A stretch of DNA of 64,000 nt from Bdellovibrio sp. UBA4095 (GCA_002381805.1 DFXZ01000014.1:210943-274942), one strand, 5' to 3'; shown: positions 34,877-44,738, counted from the first letter of the stretch. Notes: generated by a model from the sequence alone, not told the origin. Translations and numbers: made by a program.

Positions 34877-35488
34877 TCAGGGCGTCAAAACTTTGTACGC
34901 CTCTGGAAAGCTGGCCGTTGAAAACCCATCCGTCATCGCATAAATTATGGCAACGGCAACGAAGGCACCAAATATGACAATCGAAATAGACTGCGCAGCC
35001 ACTCCGACCCCAAGCACAGCGCGATTCATCTTCTGCCGATGAATCGCGGCAATATGTCCGAAGAAGAAGAAGACGGACATTAGGTAGTAGGGAATAAAAA
35101 ACAAACGATAGCCTTCAGTATTCAAACCCGCCATGGCAAAGTAAGCATTCGTATCAAGCTTTAACCAATATCGACCAAACATAACGGCACTGACATGAAC
35201 CACCAAAAAAAATAGCAGATAAGCCCCAGAGACAATTTGTAAGAGAACCCATTTGTCCTGAACTCCACCTCTCTTCGCCAAAGCCAACCGCAATCCGCTG
35301 ATCACTTGAATGACTAGCACAAGTATTAGCAAGGCTTCCACCACGGCGTTACGATAAACTTTTCGCAATATCTCCATTGTCGAGATATGGTTTTCAACAC
35401 CACTTAAACCAACTAAATGATTTCCCAGATGCGCAAAAACAAAGAGGGCAAGAACTGCCCCCGCGAAATAATGAAAAGACTTCAACAT
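34877..35488 (-). CDS. Cytochrome b-like membrane protein
   Basis: 203 residues with five hydrophobic segments. His residues sit within or near helices: FHYFAGAVLALFVFAHLGNH, VHVSAVMF and FGHIAAIHRQ, suggesting b-type haem ligation as in succinate-dehydrogenase or similar cytochrome b folds. No iron-sulfur or flavin subunit genes are adjacent. A fragment of this gene is duplicated at about 33.3 kb. The function is inferred from His placement only. Confidence 0.6.
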   Translation of the reverse strand: MLKSFHYFAGAVLALFVFAHLGNHLVGLSGVENHISTMEILRKVYRNAVVEALLILVLVIQVISGLRLALAKRGGVQDKWVLLQIVSGAYLLFFLVVHVSAVMFGRYWLKLDTNAYFAMAGLNTEGYRLFFIPYYLMSVFFFFGHIAAIHRQKMNRAVLGVGVAAQSISIVIFGAFVAVAIIYAMTDGFSTASFPEAYKVLTP

Positions 35489-35572
35489 ATATCCTCAGCC
35501 AAACAAGGTTGTGTCCACTCTATCTATCAACACGGTCACAGTAAAGAGAGAACGACACACTCGACCATCTGG

Positions 35573-35932
35573 CTATTTACTGTTTACGAGGACGCTAAAC
35601 CCACCGGTAGAGAATCTTTTCATCGAAAACAGTTCTTCCATCTCTTCGTTCATGGCCTCGAATTCTTTGTGGACTTTCTTATTGACCTGAACTGCATGAG
35701 CTTTTGATTTGTAAACGATAAAAGCAAAGATCACCGTCTCGTCTTTTTTAAGCTTACAAAGCTTCGAGAACGGGATTCCATAAGGGATATCGAGTTTGTC
35801 GCCGACGCACTCGTAGTATTCCAACGCCCCGTGCTTCATCCATGTCTTCAATCCAAGAGTCGCCATCTTTTTATATTTCTTCATATTCTTTTTTGGAATA
35901 GGAATTAGAAATCCGTCCACATAACGTGCCAT
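35573..35932 (-). CDS. DUF1428 family protein
   Basis: 119 residues. It opens with ARYVDGFLIPIPKKNMKKYK and has EYYECVGDKLDIPYGIPFSK and VIFAFIVYKSKAHA, the ferredoxin-like pattern of DUF1428 (E. coli YbaA-type). Biochemical function unknown. It stands alone; no partner is evident. Confidence 0.85.
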   Translation of the reverse strand: MARYVDGFLIPIPKKNMKKYKKMATLGLKTWMKHGALEYYECVGDKLDIPYGIPFSKLCKLKKDETVIFAFIVYKSKAHAVQVNKKVHKEFEAMNEEMEELFSMKRFSTGGFSVLVNSK

Positions 35933-36011
35933 TACAAACCCTCCTCTGTTTCCCTTAGTGAACCATGGAAAGAATTGTTTTTGGTATCAAAAAATGATGG
36001 GCAGCCAACGA

Positions 36012-37607
36012 TCAGTTCGCCTGAAGCAAATTGATATGGGTGTCATCTGCCCAGTTATCCAAAAAGGGAGCGCCTTTGGGCGTGTTATTGCCATAAGGGT
36101 TACGAATGTCTTTGGACCACTTGGGTAAAGCAATTCCGAGATCGTCCACCTTGAACGCTTCATAGTCGAATTTTTCATGGGAGGCGTCTGCGGGATATCG
36201 CACCGATTTGCTCGCATGGGGTTGAGGTCGGTATTTACTGGTGGCGTCGCCATTCGGTTTCACCCTGACCATTCCCCCATCGGGATGCGTGTAAGCATCC
36301 ATGATTATTTCCTGACCTTGAGAATCCAGCACGGGCTTTTTGGTCACCGGATCATGGACAACAGAGCGATGCTTTGTAAAACCACGACGGGCCAGCTCCC
36401 GATCCAACTGTTTTGCATTAAAGCCATCGATTCTTAAATTCTTAACTGAATCGCCATAGGTTAGGCCCTGCCGTATTTTTTTACCTGAGCTAAAGTCATT
36501 CAAGGCAGACTTAACATTCGGAGTGATCTTTTCGGACCAAATATCATCAGGGTGAGATTTCAGCCAGGCAGTAAACTGCTCATGACTCAGAGATGGATCG
36601 GGCTGCCCGGCAAAGCGACGAGAGGCTTTCATAGCGTCAGCAACCTTGTCTCCCGATTTCAGAAATTTAGAAAAACGCTGAAGCAGCGTCGCCGTCTGAT
36701 AGCCCGGGGCAAGGACAGCAACTAGGACTTCGACTCCGACTCCAGCAACAAAAGAACAGATTAAGTGGGCTTTTTCTTCCACAGGTAGCGAGTCAAAATT
36801 CCGAATGACTTTTCTAGCTTCACTCTGAAAGTCAGACATCAAGCGCGTCAAGTTGTCGACAGAGCTCGAAACGGAATTCCAGAAATCAGCAGGATCACGC
36901 AGGAGTTCTACAAATGACTTTACACCGTCGGTGACTGCCCCGCGACTCCCTTCGAATGTTCCCCGCACACAAGGCAAAACTGACTGGAGCAACTCAGAGT
37001 CCGACATTTTCTTGATTCTCGAAGTAATACTTCCGATCTCATCATTGGTTTTTTCAATCACGGAATGATTTTGAGCAGCACAAATTCCTTCAGCTGCGAT
37101 CGCTGAAGGAATCAGGATCGTGAAAAATCTTTTAAGCAAAGGAGAGTAAAATGCACGAAACCTTGGTGTCTTTTCCAAAGTCGCAATAAAACTTTGCACA
37201 TCAGATTTTTTAAATCCTCTAAAAAACAATGCCTCCACGCGCTTATCATTAATTCGAATATGGTAAAGATAGCCTTTTTCATGCCTAAGAAGTTTGGCAA
37301 TGGCACTTTTATCAGAAATTTCAATTCCTGATTTAAAGTAGATTTGACGGTTTTCTGAGCTATCGATCCAAAGATGGTCGATCCCAAGAGAGGAGGCGTG
37401 GTCGTCTGTCGATAAGGCCAGCGACACAAACTGACCACCTGACCAATTCCTGAGTACACTGGCGACATGCGGAAAAGCCGTGATCGCTAAACTGGGAGAT
37501 GCTCGATAAGAAAATCCAGAAATCTCATTATGATTTGATTGAGCTGCCGCAATTCCGACCGAAAGTGAGATCAGAATCAGCACTAATATCTTAAAAAATT
37601 TGAGCAT
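36012..37607 (-). CDS. Large secreted protein, possible toxin-like C-terminus
   Basis: 531 residues with a signal peptide (LVLILISLSVGIAAAQS). A middle helical part contains several Cys (ICAAQNH, VLPCVRG, HLICSFVAGVG). The C-terminal about 130 residues look like a separate domain (RRGFTKHRSVVHDPVTKKP, DAYTHPDGGMVRVKPNG, HASKSVRYPADASHEKF) with many His and Arg, a composition often seen in secreted nuclease-type toxin domains. No named family can be fixed and no immunity gene is obvious beside it. Confidence 0.75.
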   Translation of the reverse strand: MLKFFKILVLILISLSVGIAAAQSNHNEISGFSYRASPSLAITAFPHVASVLRNWSGGQFVSLALSTDDHASSLGIDHLWIDSSENRQIYFKSGIEISDKSAIAKLLRHEKGYLYHIRINDKRVEALFFRGFKKSDVQSFIATLEKTPRFRAFYSPLLKRFFTILIPSAIAAEGICAAQNHSVIEKTNDEIGSITSRIKKMSDSELLQSVLPCVRGTFEGSRGAVTDGVKSFVELLRDPADFWNSVSSSVDNLTRLMSDFQSEARKVIRNFDSLPVEEKAHLICSFVAGVGVEVLVAVLAPGYQTATLLQRFSKFLKSGDKVADAMKASRRFAGQPDPSLSHEQFTAWLKSHPDDIWSEKITPNVKSALNDFSSGKKIRQGLTYGDSVKNLRIDGFNAKQLDRELARRGFTKHRSVVHDPVTKKPVLDSQGQEIIMDAYTHPDGGMVRVKPNGDATSKYRPQPHASKSVRYPADASHEKFDYEAFKVDDLGIALPKWSKDIRNPYGNNTPKGAPFLDNWADDTHINLLQAN

Positions 37608-37761
37608 TCATCAATTATACATAGATAGATAAGATTACCAATAAAACGAGGGTGCTTGTCGCAAGATAAGACACCTTCGGTTGGCAGAAAATGTCCTAAT
37701 GGTGCAAGAATTTTCTAGTTATACGACCCAACCAAAAGGAGGATTATCTTACGACCGTAAA

Positions 37762-39327
37762 CTACGGCTTAAGTTTAACTAAATGCTCTGTTGCTTTTGC
37801 GACGTCTTCAAGAGATCCGAAGAATTGCAGTTTTTCCTGGAGGGTGTGACCGAAATTACAGTGGGTCACGTGATGAGGACATTCATCTAAGTATGCTTGT
37901 AGAATGGCCACATTGTTTTGCCCAAATCGGCCAATCAGCCACGCAGTTTTATTGCGTGCCTCCCATGGCTTATCCTGTTGCAGACACTTTTGGAACTCTA
38001 GTAGTAAGACTAATAGTTCTTTTGGAGCTTTGCTGATTGTTGAGGACCACTTCTCGAGTTTTTCAGTAAGAGCTTCGAGAGCGGATCGAGACACTTTTTG
38101 ATATATTAAATGCCAGCCAACTTCAAAAAGAGTAATGCAGTCTCTTCCTTGAAGTACATTAGCAGCGGCGTTGTTGGACCACCTGAGGCCTCCTTCAGAT
38201 AGGATATGTTCGATGCCCAGACGACATGTCGAATAAGCAATTTGAACAGATTCAACAGCCCGAAGAGAGCGGTCATTCATTGAGCAACCCGCGATGAGAG
38301 TATTTCCCAAAAATGCAAGCTCGCTAAGTCGTGACTGATAAATAGTTGGATACTCTTGCTGAAGCTGAAGCATCAGGTCTGAAAACTCCATGTCGGGCGT
38401 TGGTGTCTGCGGTTGCTTGCTATCGATCAGAATATTCTGTGGATTTGGGGTCTCTGGTTTAAAAACTTCATCGAGCAAATTAAGGATGGACTGGGAAAGA
38501 ACCTCGGGTATTTCAAGTGTTTCGAAAGAATCTTTCTGATCACTTTTATACTGCCTTAGGTAGCTTCGATAGATGGGGTTGTTTTCACCTGTATAGTTCT
38601 CTATCGACGATCTTGTACGTGCGAGATTTAGAAATGATAGAGCGTCGGACCGCGATACGTAACCTATTTCAGTTCGTCGACTGTTTCGCGCATCAAGGGC
38701 ATCTTCCCTGGCGGTGCTTTGACGTTCAATGCTTGAAATATCCATTTCGGTCGAATGATCCAATGTATAGAGGACGCACCTGTCTAAAATGCTACAGAAG
38801 TGAGAGTGATCAATACCACTCCAGGCTATAAGTATGTCAGAAAGAGCCGTCGATGATTGAGATTTTTTAAAAACAATCACATAGCGATCAATATCTACAT
38901 ATTCTGAACGTTTAAGGTGGGCTTCGATCGAGAATCCAAACGAATCCTCATTCAGACTGGCAACAGACGAGAGTTCTTCTGTATCAAACACTTGAAGGGT
39001 TTCGCTAAGAGCGGTTGTTAGTAAGTCATCGTCTAAGGCCATTAGCTTCTCAGCTGCGCTTTTATCTCCAAGCTCAGAGAGTACTTCGATCCAAGTAAGG
39101 AAACGCTCAGAACTGAAGCCTTCCTCAACTCCTCCCATTTGAAGAGCCCACATGTCAGAATCAACAATTGCCTGAAATTGCTCTGTCGTTGTCAGTGCTA
39201 TAATGGGTCCGGCATCTTCCAAACCGACGTGTTCGACCAGCTTTGTAATGACTCCTAAAGGTAAACTTTTAACTTGAGTTGCCAGCGTCGTATTTTTAAG
39301 AATAATTTCCATTGCTTTAGTCTTCAT
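37762..39327 (-). CDS. DUF6178-like protein
   Basis: 521 residues. It begins with an upstream helix-rich part and has MGGVEEGFSSERFLTWIEV and LSELGDKSAAEKLMALDDD, which resemble the DUF6178 family. The function is unknown. The ATG overlaps the TetR gene stop (ATGA), so the two are one operon and the TetR protein likely controls this gene. No membrane segments are visible. Confidence 0.75.
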   Translation of the reverse strand: MKTKAMEIILKNTTLATQVKSLPLGVITKLVEHVGLEDAGPIIALTTTEQFQAIVDSDMWALQMGGVEEGFSSERFLTWIEVLSELGDKSAAEKLMALDDDLLTTALSETLQVFDTEELSSVASLNEDSFGFSIEAHLKRSEYVDIDRYVIVFKKSQSSTALSDILIAWSGIDHSHFCSILDRCVLYTLDHSTEMDISSIERQSTAREDALDARNSRRTEIGYVSRSDALSFLNLARTRSSIENYTGENNPIYRSYLRQYKSDQKDSFETLEIPEVLSQSILNLLDEVFKPETPNPQNILIDSKQPQTPTPDMEFSDLMLQLQQEYPTIYQSRLSELAFLGNTLIAGCSMNDRSLRAVESVQIAYSTCRLGIEHILSEGGLRWSNNAAANVLQGRDCITLFEVGWHLIYQKVSRSALEALTEKLEKWSSTISKAPKELLVLLLEFQKCLQQDKPWEARNKTAWLIGRFGQNNVAILQAYLDECPHHVTHCNFGHTLQEKLQFFGSLEDVAKATEHLVKLKP

Positions 39328-39950
39328 GATTTACCCCTTCCAAAAAGAGCCTTCAGTCCGGTCAGATGGTAAGTACGTAGAAGTATAAGTCGTCGTTGTG
39401 TTTCAGTAGGTGATTCTGAATCTCGTAAAATGTTTGTAATTGTAGTGATAAAGCTCGAGTAGATCTCTCTTACTAAATAAGCCACATCGGGTGTTCGCTC
39501 AAAGGTTGGATCTGTAGAGCGTGCATATTTCAGTGCTTGCTCGGTCATAAGGTTGATAGCTTCTTCTCGAAAGGGTTCAAAAGAGGTGCCATCAGCTCGG
39601 GTAAGAAGGATAAGAAGTCGGTCTTTTTCAAGAGAACTTATTGAGAGGAGATCTTCAATAGCTTTCCAATAGTTCCTCAGTGAGGGATTGTCGTTTGTTA
39701 TCTTTGAGTGCCCAAAGGTGAGACGGGTCGCTTTATTTAACTTTGCTCGGAAAGATGAAGCGAACTCTTTAGGTAGGACAGCCTCGAAAAGCTCGTCTTT
39801 GCTTTTGAAGTAATGATAGAGATTGCCTGTTGAGATTTCGGCTTTTTGTGCGATTTTTGCAATAGAGGTCTGCTTATAACCCACTTCGCGAAACAAGAAA
39901 GTAGCTGCCTCGAGGATTTTGTTCGTTATCTCTTCTTTTTTGACCTGCAT
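39324..39950 (-). CDS. TetR-family regulator
   Basis: 208 residues. The N-terminal HTH is textbook: ILEAATFLFREVGYKQTSIA, AQKAEISTGNLYHYFKSKDELFEAV. The C-terminal ligand domain is unassigned. A 27-bp palindrome at 39961-39987 just upstream is the likely operator for autoregulation, together with the DUF6178-like gene downstream. Confidence 0.92.
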   Translation of the reverse strand: MQVKKEEITNKILEAATFLFREVGYKQTSIAKIAQKAEISTGNLYHYFKSKDELFEAVLPKEFASSFRAKLNKATRLTFGHSKITNDNPSLRNYWKAIEDLLSISSLEKDRLLILLTRADGTSFEPFREEAINLMTEQALKYARSTDPTFERTPDVAYLVREIYSSFITTITNILRDSESPTETQRRLILLRTYHLTGLKALFGRGKS

Positions 39951-39960
39951 GTGCCCCCTT

Positions 39961-39987
39961 CAATAATGAATATATCATTCATTATTG
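39961..39987. promoter_or_regulatory. TetR operator
   Basis: CAATAATGAAT-N5-ATTCATTATTG, a perfect 11-bp-arm palindrome 11 nt upstream of the TetR start. Confidence 0.8.
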
Positions 39988-40052
39988 AAAAAGGAAAGCG
40001 ACTTGTGGGTCATTAATAAATTAACGGCTAATTCATGTCGTCTGTATTCGAT

Positions 40053-42296
40053 TTAAAACTGAGTCTGAATCCCAGCACCCAGGCTTTTCTCGGTCAGCAT
40101 TAGACCTGCTGCCCATGTCCAAGTCGGAGAGTACATAAGACTGATCTCGTACTCACTGTCGCGCTCGCCTTTCCAGTCTGGACGCCAGGTGAATTCAGCA
40201 TCGGTAAAGACAGATTTGGTCCATTGAAAGCGCTTCTCCACATCAAATCGAAATTTGCCTTCGTGATTTATCGACACTGCGGTTTCGACGAGCATTGGTA
40301 AAATATAGCCAACACCGGCGGCTCCATATCCTTTTTCGTGATAAAGAGTCCCACCTGCAAAAAGATTGAACCATCGTGAAAACCAACGTCGATAATTGAG
40401 ATCCCCTTCCGTTTCCCACTCCTCACTGAAATCGAAATTCTTGCCTTCGATATCAGAAGATTCGATTCGCAGCTCGAGTTCATCCCAAGTTCTCATAAGT
40501 TTGAATTGCGCTTGCGCGTGATTGCTGGCGGCTTCGAGCAAGGAATAAGTATAAAAGTGATTTGCGAGGTGAGGATCCAAGCGATCATTCCTCTGCATCT
40601 CAGGAGTCAGCTTAAAGTCCTTGTAGCGAACGACCCGCGCCATACCCGTTTTCAGATGATAGAGATTATGACAGTGAAGCATCCATTGACCCGGCTCATT
40701 CGCATAAAATTCGATTGTCCTTGTCCGGTGAGGAGGAACATCCACAGTGTGCTTTAAGGGAGAATAATCTCCATTATCGTTCAACACTCGAAAGAAGTGA
40801 CCATGCAGATGCATCGGATGATGCATCATTGTCTCGTTCTCGAATATGAAACGAACGACCTCACCTTCTTTAATCATTAAAAGGCGATCCTCATAAATTG
40901 CTTTTCCGTTAAGATGCCAAATGTAGCGCTCCATGTCGCCGCTGAGTAAGAGTTTGATTTCATGCACTTTGGCGCCCGGTGGAAGTGTCGTTGGTTCGAT
41001 AGCTTTGAGAGAATCAACTTCTAACAGACTAATAATGGAAGCTTTGGCCTCTAGACTTTGTGAGGAGGAGTTTTGCATAAGAGCCGCTCCTGATTGATCA
41101 GACCAATCAACCGGGCCTGATTTTTGTCGGCCCTGTGGCTCTGATTCGCTCTTCTTTCCGGGAGATTGACCTGACATCATGTGATGACCCTCATGGCCTT
41201 CGTGCGCAGATTGACTCATTGGCATCTCTGCATTGGGAGCACCATGACTTTCATGACCTGCATCGCCCATCGCTTCGTGATCCATCGATGCGTAAGCATT
41301 GGGGAAAGGCTTTTCCGGAGCTTTGATTTTCTCTCCCATGCCAATCCATGTGGAAGCATGTCCCGTAACATCTTGCGTAGTCGCACGAAGTTCGTAGTTT
41401 TTATGCTCTGGTACAGTGAAGAGGACGTCATACGTTTCCGCCATACCCATCAGGATTTCTTTGGCTTGGATCGGCTGAATGTTAATACCGTCGGCGGAGA
41501 TTACCGTCATCGGCAGACCTGCCAGAGAAATATAAAAATAGCTTGAAGCCCCTGCATTAATAATACGAAGTCTGATTTTCTCCCCTGGATGTGCCTCAAT
41601 AAGTTGTGAGTCACGTCGGCCATTAATTAAAAAAGCATCATACCCGACGTCAGACAGATCCATTCCACCCATTCGTGTCCATTCATTCGAAAGATGACTT
41701 TTCAGTCCACCAGCTTGAATGGCTCCCAGATAGGAGCGAATGGAGTTTTTCTTGTAAAGATAGTAGTCTCCGTCTTTTCTAAGATTTCGTAAAATCTGAT
41801 CGGCGTTCTCATCTGACCAATCACTGATCACGATTACTGCTTCTTTATCATAGTCCAAGTTCTTTTCCTTAGGATGAATGATAAAGGCCCCGTAGACACC
41901 TTTTTGCTCCTGAACACCGGTATGGGAATGGTACCAAAAGGTTCCATTCTGCCTGATTTTAAATTTAAAAAGCCGCGAAGTTCCGGGATGAATTGGCGGC
42001 GTATTGACATAAGGGACGCCGTCTTCACTTGGGGGAAGAAGGATTCCGTGCCAATGAATCGAAACTTCTTGATTGGGAACTTCATTCTTTACCAGAATTT
42101 CAGCCTCGTCACCCTCAGTAAATTCCAGTGTTGGAGCCGGAATTCCTCCGTTCACAGTCAGCGCGAAATCAACCGTCTTCTTGCCAGACAAATTGACGGA
42201 CTCATTTTTGATGACTAATTCATAGTGAACCGTTTTAGCCAAACCGTGACCAGCAACCAACATTAGAATCAGCGTACACAACAAGATTTTGGACAT
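40053..42296 (-). CDS. copA: Multicopper oxidase fused to a CopB-like outer-membrane barrel
   Basis: 747 residues with a signal peptide. Residues about 20-560 are a CopA-type multicopper oxidase: HWHGILLPPSEDGVPYVNTP, WYHSHTG, HPMHLHGHFFRV and HCHNLYHLKTGMARV carry the copper ligands. A His/Met-rich insert (HEGHEGHHMMSGQ) follows the second domain. From about residue 565 the sequence changes to alternating aromatic strands (YRRWFSRWFNLFAGGTLYH, FTWRPDWKGERDSEYEISL) ending in Phe, as in CopB outer-membrane barrels. CopA and CopB are normally separate genes, so this is a fusion that would tether copper oxidation to the outer membrane. It is divergent from the Cu-ATPase gene. Confidence 0.85.
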   Translation of the reverse strand: MSKILLCTLILMLVAGHGLAKTVHYELVIKNESVNLSGKKTVDFALTVNGGIPAPTLEFTEGDEAEILVKNEVPNQEVSIHWHGILLPPSEDGVPYVNTPPIHPGTSRLFKFKIRQNGTFWYHSHTGVQEQKGVYGAFIIHPKEKNLDYDKEAVIVISDWSDENADQILRNLRKDGDYYLYKKNSIRSYLGAIQAGGLKSHLSNEWTRMGGMDLSDVGYDAFLINGRRDSQLIEAHPGEKIRLRIINAGASSYFYISLAGLPMTVISADGINIQPIQAKEILMGMAETYDVLFTVPEHKNYELRATTQDVTGHASTWIGMGEKIKAPEKPFPNAYASMDHEAMGDAGHESHGAPNAEMPMSQSAHEGHEGHHMMSGQSPGKKSESEPQGRQKSGPVDWSDQSGAALMQNSSSQSLEAKASIISLLEVDSLKAIEPTTLPPGAKVHEIKLLLSGDMERYIWHLNGKAIYEDRLLMIKEGEVVRFIFENETMMHHPMHLHGHFFRVLNDNGDYSPLKHTVDVPPHRTRTIEFYANEPGQWMLHCHNLYHLKTGMARVVRYKDFKLTPEMQRNDRLDPHLANHFYTYSLLEAASNHAQAQFKLMRTWDELELRIESSDIEGKNFDFSEEWETEGDLNYRRWFSRWFNLFAGGTLYHEKGYGAAGVGYILPMLVETAVSINHEGKFRFDVEKRFQWTKSVFTDAEFTWRPDWKGERDSEYEISLMYSPTWTWAAGLMLTEKSLGAGIQTQF

Positions 42297-42316
42297 AACT
42301 ATTCCTTATCTGTTGT

Positions 42317-42347
42317 ACCGTACCGCCTTCCAATGTTGGAAGGTCAA
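42317..42347 (-). promoter_or_regulatory. MerR/CueR-type promoter of the multicopper oxidase gene
   Basis: On the minus strand, -35 TTGACC (42347-42342) and -10 TACGGT (42322-42317) are 19 nt apart. The dyad CCTTCCAA-TG-TTGGAAGG (42326-42343) fills the spacer. Over-long spacers with a central dyad are the hallmark of MerR-family activation. Confidence 0.8.
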
Positions 42348-42427
42348 GATCCAGAAATTGAGATTGCGTCAATACAAAACAAGAAATTTTGGAGACTCTT
42401 TACAAGACACACTTACCAAAAACTATA

Positions 42428-42458
42428 TTGACCTTCCCACTATTGGAAGGAGCAAGAT
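42428..42458 (+). promoter_or_regulatory. MerR/CueR-type promoter of the Cu-ATPase gene
   Basis: -35 TTGACC (42428-42433) and -10 CAAGAT (42453-42458) are 19 nt apart, with CCTTCC-N7-GGAAGG in the spacer. It matches the site on the opposite strand, so a single copper sensor should control both genes. No merR/cueR gene is visible in this window. Confidence 0.8.
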
Positions 42459-42501
42459 GAACGAAAACAGTTCGTAGTAAGTCGAAATAAGGGGTACATC
42501 C

Positions 42502-44718
42502 ATGAAGCAGGACCGCGGCCATAATCATCATCACCACCATATGTCTCATGAGGCAACAGACGCTAAGGGATCACAAAAAGTCTCTTCCGCAAAGAATAGC
42601 GACCAGATTTACACATGTCCCATGCATCCCCAAGTCAGACAGCAGGGCCCTGGAAATTGTCCAATTTGTGGCATGGCTCTAGAGCCAGAGGAAGTTTCTG
42701 CAGCTCCGGAAGAGAATTCTGAACTGATTGATTTTCAAAGACGCCTTAAAGTAGGTACGATTCTAAGTTTGCCTCTTTTGCTGCTTGCAATGTCAGATCT
42801 CATCCCAGGGCAACCGGTGCAACACGCAATGCCGTGGTGGCTGTACTCGGGCACTCAACTGTTTCTTGCCAGTCCCGTCGTTTTGTGGGCCGGGATGCCC
42901 TTCTTTGAGCGCGGTTGGAAGTCGATCAAAACGCGCAACCTGAACATGTTCACACTGATTGCTATTGGAACAGGCATTGCGTACCTGTATAGCGTCTTTG
43001 CCACATTCTTTCCCCACGTCTTTCCAAAAGATATGCTCGGTCATGGCGGAGTTGTCCCTTTGTATTTCGAAGCCGCTGCAATCATCATTACACTTGTTCT
43101 GCTGGGACAAGTTTTAGAACTTCGAGCGCGGAGTCAAACCGGGAATGCCATTCGAGCTCTCCTAGGTTTAGCTCCCAAAACAGCTCGCAAAATCGATAAC
43201 AGTGGCAACGAACTGGACATTCCGATCGAGCATGTTCAGGTGGGGGACCGTCTTCGAGTTCGTCCTGGAGAAAAAATTCCGGTTGATGGTGACGTGAGCG
43301 AAGGCCGCAGTTCTGTCGACGAAAGCATGATCACTGGCGAACCGATCGCTGTGGAAAAGAATATTGGCAGTAAAGTCACAGGCGCGACCATCAATGGTTC
43401 AGGAAGCTTCGTAATGGTTGCAACCAGAGTCGGCAAGGACACTCTGCTTTCACAGATTGTAAAAATGGTTTCTCAAGCACAAAGAAGTCGCGCCCCCATT
43501 CAGAAGTTGGCCGACACCGTATCTTCTTACTTCGTTCCCGCAGTGGTATTGGTCGCGATTTTGACGGCCATTGTCTGGGGGCTCTTCGGACCGGAACCGG
43601 CCATAACCTATGCCCTCGTTAACAGTGTGGCGGTCCTTATCATTGCCTGTCCTTGTGCTTTGGGTTTAGCCACACCGATGTCCATCATGGTTGGTACTGG
43701 AAAAGGAGCGACTCAAGGAATCCTTATTAAAAATGCAGAATCCCTAGAAACACTTGAAAAAATCACAACACTTATCGTTGATAAGACGGGAACCTTAACA
43801 GAGGGAAAACCAAAGCTCGCAGAAGCAAGAGTCCTCGAAGGTATTCGAGAGAACGATTTGGTCTCTTACGCAGCCTCGCTAGAAAAATCCAGCGAGCACC
43901 CCCTTGCGGAAGCCATCATGGAAGGCGCAAAGGACAGAGGACTAAAGCTTTTCAAAGTCACTGATTTCGAATCACTGACAGGACGAGGCCTCAAAGGTCA
44001 GGTCAATGGACGGAAAGTATTAATCGGAAATAAAAGACTTCTTGAAGAACAAAAAGTGGATGCTTCAGAATTAAAACCCCTTGCAGCAGATCTGCAAAAG
44101 ACCGGTCACGGAGCCATGCTTGTTTCGATCGATGGATTACCTGCCGGCGTCCTTGCGGTGAAAGATCCAATCAAGAAAACTACAAAAGAAGCCATCGCTT
44201 ATTTTCACTCAAAAGGTGTAAAAGTTATTATGCTTACGGGTGACAATCGCCTAACTGCCCAAGCAGTGGCCCAGGAGATCGGTATCGATCATTTTGAAGC
44301 CGAGGTTTTGCCCGATCAAAAGAACCAGCACGTCCGCGATATTCAAGAGCAAGGTGAGACCGTCGCCATGGCTGGCGATGGAATCAACGACGCCCCTGCC
44401 CTGGCCCAGGCCAATGTTGGCATCGCAATGGGAACCGGAACTGATGTTGCTATTGAAAGTGCCGGAGTCACCTTGGTAAAAGGAGACCTCCTTGGAATCG
44501 TCAAGGCGCATCGTCTAAGCCAAGAGACAATGAAAAATATCCGCCAAAATCTGTTTTTTGCTTTTGTGTACAACACCGCAGGAGTCCCCATAGCGGCGGG
44601 ATTGCTTTATCCGTTTTTTGGAATTTTATTAAGTCCCATGTTAGCCAGTCTGGCCATGAGCCTTAGTTCAGTCTCGGTCATAGCAAATGCTTTGAGGCTG
44701 AGAAATGCACGTCTCTAA
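42502..44718 (+). CDS. copA: Copper-translocating P1B-type ATPase
   Basis: 738 residues, ATG with AAGGGG upstream. The His-rich N-terminus (HNHHHHH) and a heavy-metal-binding block YTCPMHPQVRQQGPGNCPIC replace the usual HMA domain. Then the P-type core: TGE (ITGEPIAV), the membrane CPC (about 383-385, IIACPCALGLATPMS), the phosphorylated Asp427 in DKTGTLTEGKP, the nucleotide-binding SSEHPLAEAI, and GDGINDAPALA. It exports Cu(I) to the periplasm, where the oxidase encoded divergently can act. Confidence 0.93.
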   Translation: MKQDRGHNHHHHHMSHEATDAKGSQKVSSAKNSDQIYTCPMHPQVRQQGPGNCPICGMALEPEEVSAAPEENSELIDFQRRLKVGTILSLPLLLLAMSDLIPGQPVQHAMPWWLYSGTQLFLASPVVLWAGMPFFERGWKSIKTRNLNMFTLIAIGTGIAYLYSVFATFFPHVFPKDMLGHGGVVPLYFEAAAIIITLVLLGQVLELRARSQTGNAIRALLGLAPKTARKIDNSGNELDIPIEHVQVGDRLRVRPGEKIPVDGDVSEGRSSVDESMITGEPIAVEKNIGSKVTGATINGSGSFVMVATRVGKDTLLSQIVKMVSQAQRSRAPIQKLADTVSSYFVPAVVLVAILTAIVWGLFGPEPAITYALVNSVAVLIIACPCALGLATPMSIMVGTGKGATQGILIKNAESLETLEKITTLIVDKTGTLTEGKPKLAEARVLEGIRENDLVSYAASLEKSSEHPLAEAIMEGAKDRGLKLFKVTDFESLTGRGLKGQVNGRKVLIGNKRLLEEQKVDASELKPLAADLQKTGHGAMLVSIDGLPAGVLAVKDPIKKTTKEAIAYFHSKGVKVIMLTGDNRLTAQAVAQEIGIDHFEAEVLPDQKNQHVRDIQEQGETVAMAGDGINDAPALAQANVGIAMGTGTDVAIESAGVTLVKGDLLGIVKAHRLSQETMKNIRQNLFFAFVYNTAGVPIAAGLLYPFFGILLSPMLASLAMSLSSVSVIANALRLRNARL

Positions 44719-44738
44719 ATTTATTTTAGGGTTATATT

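Noticed and set aside
42457..42477. Six-codon frame after an AGGAG near the Cu-ATPase promoter
   Set aside because: It lies at or before the expected transcription start, so would not be translated.
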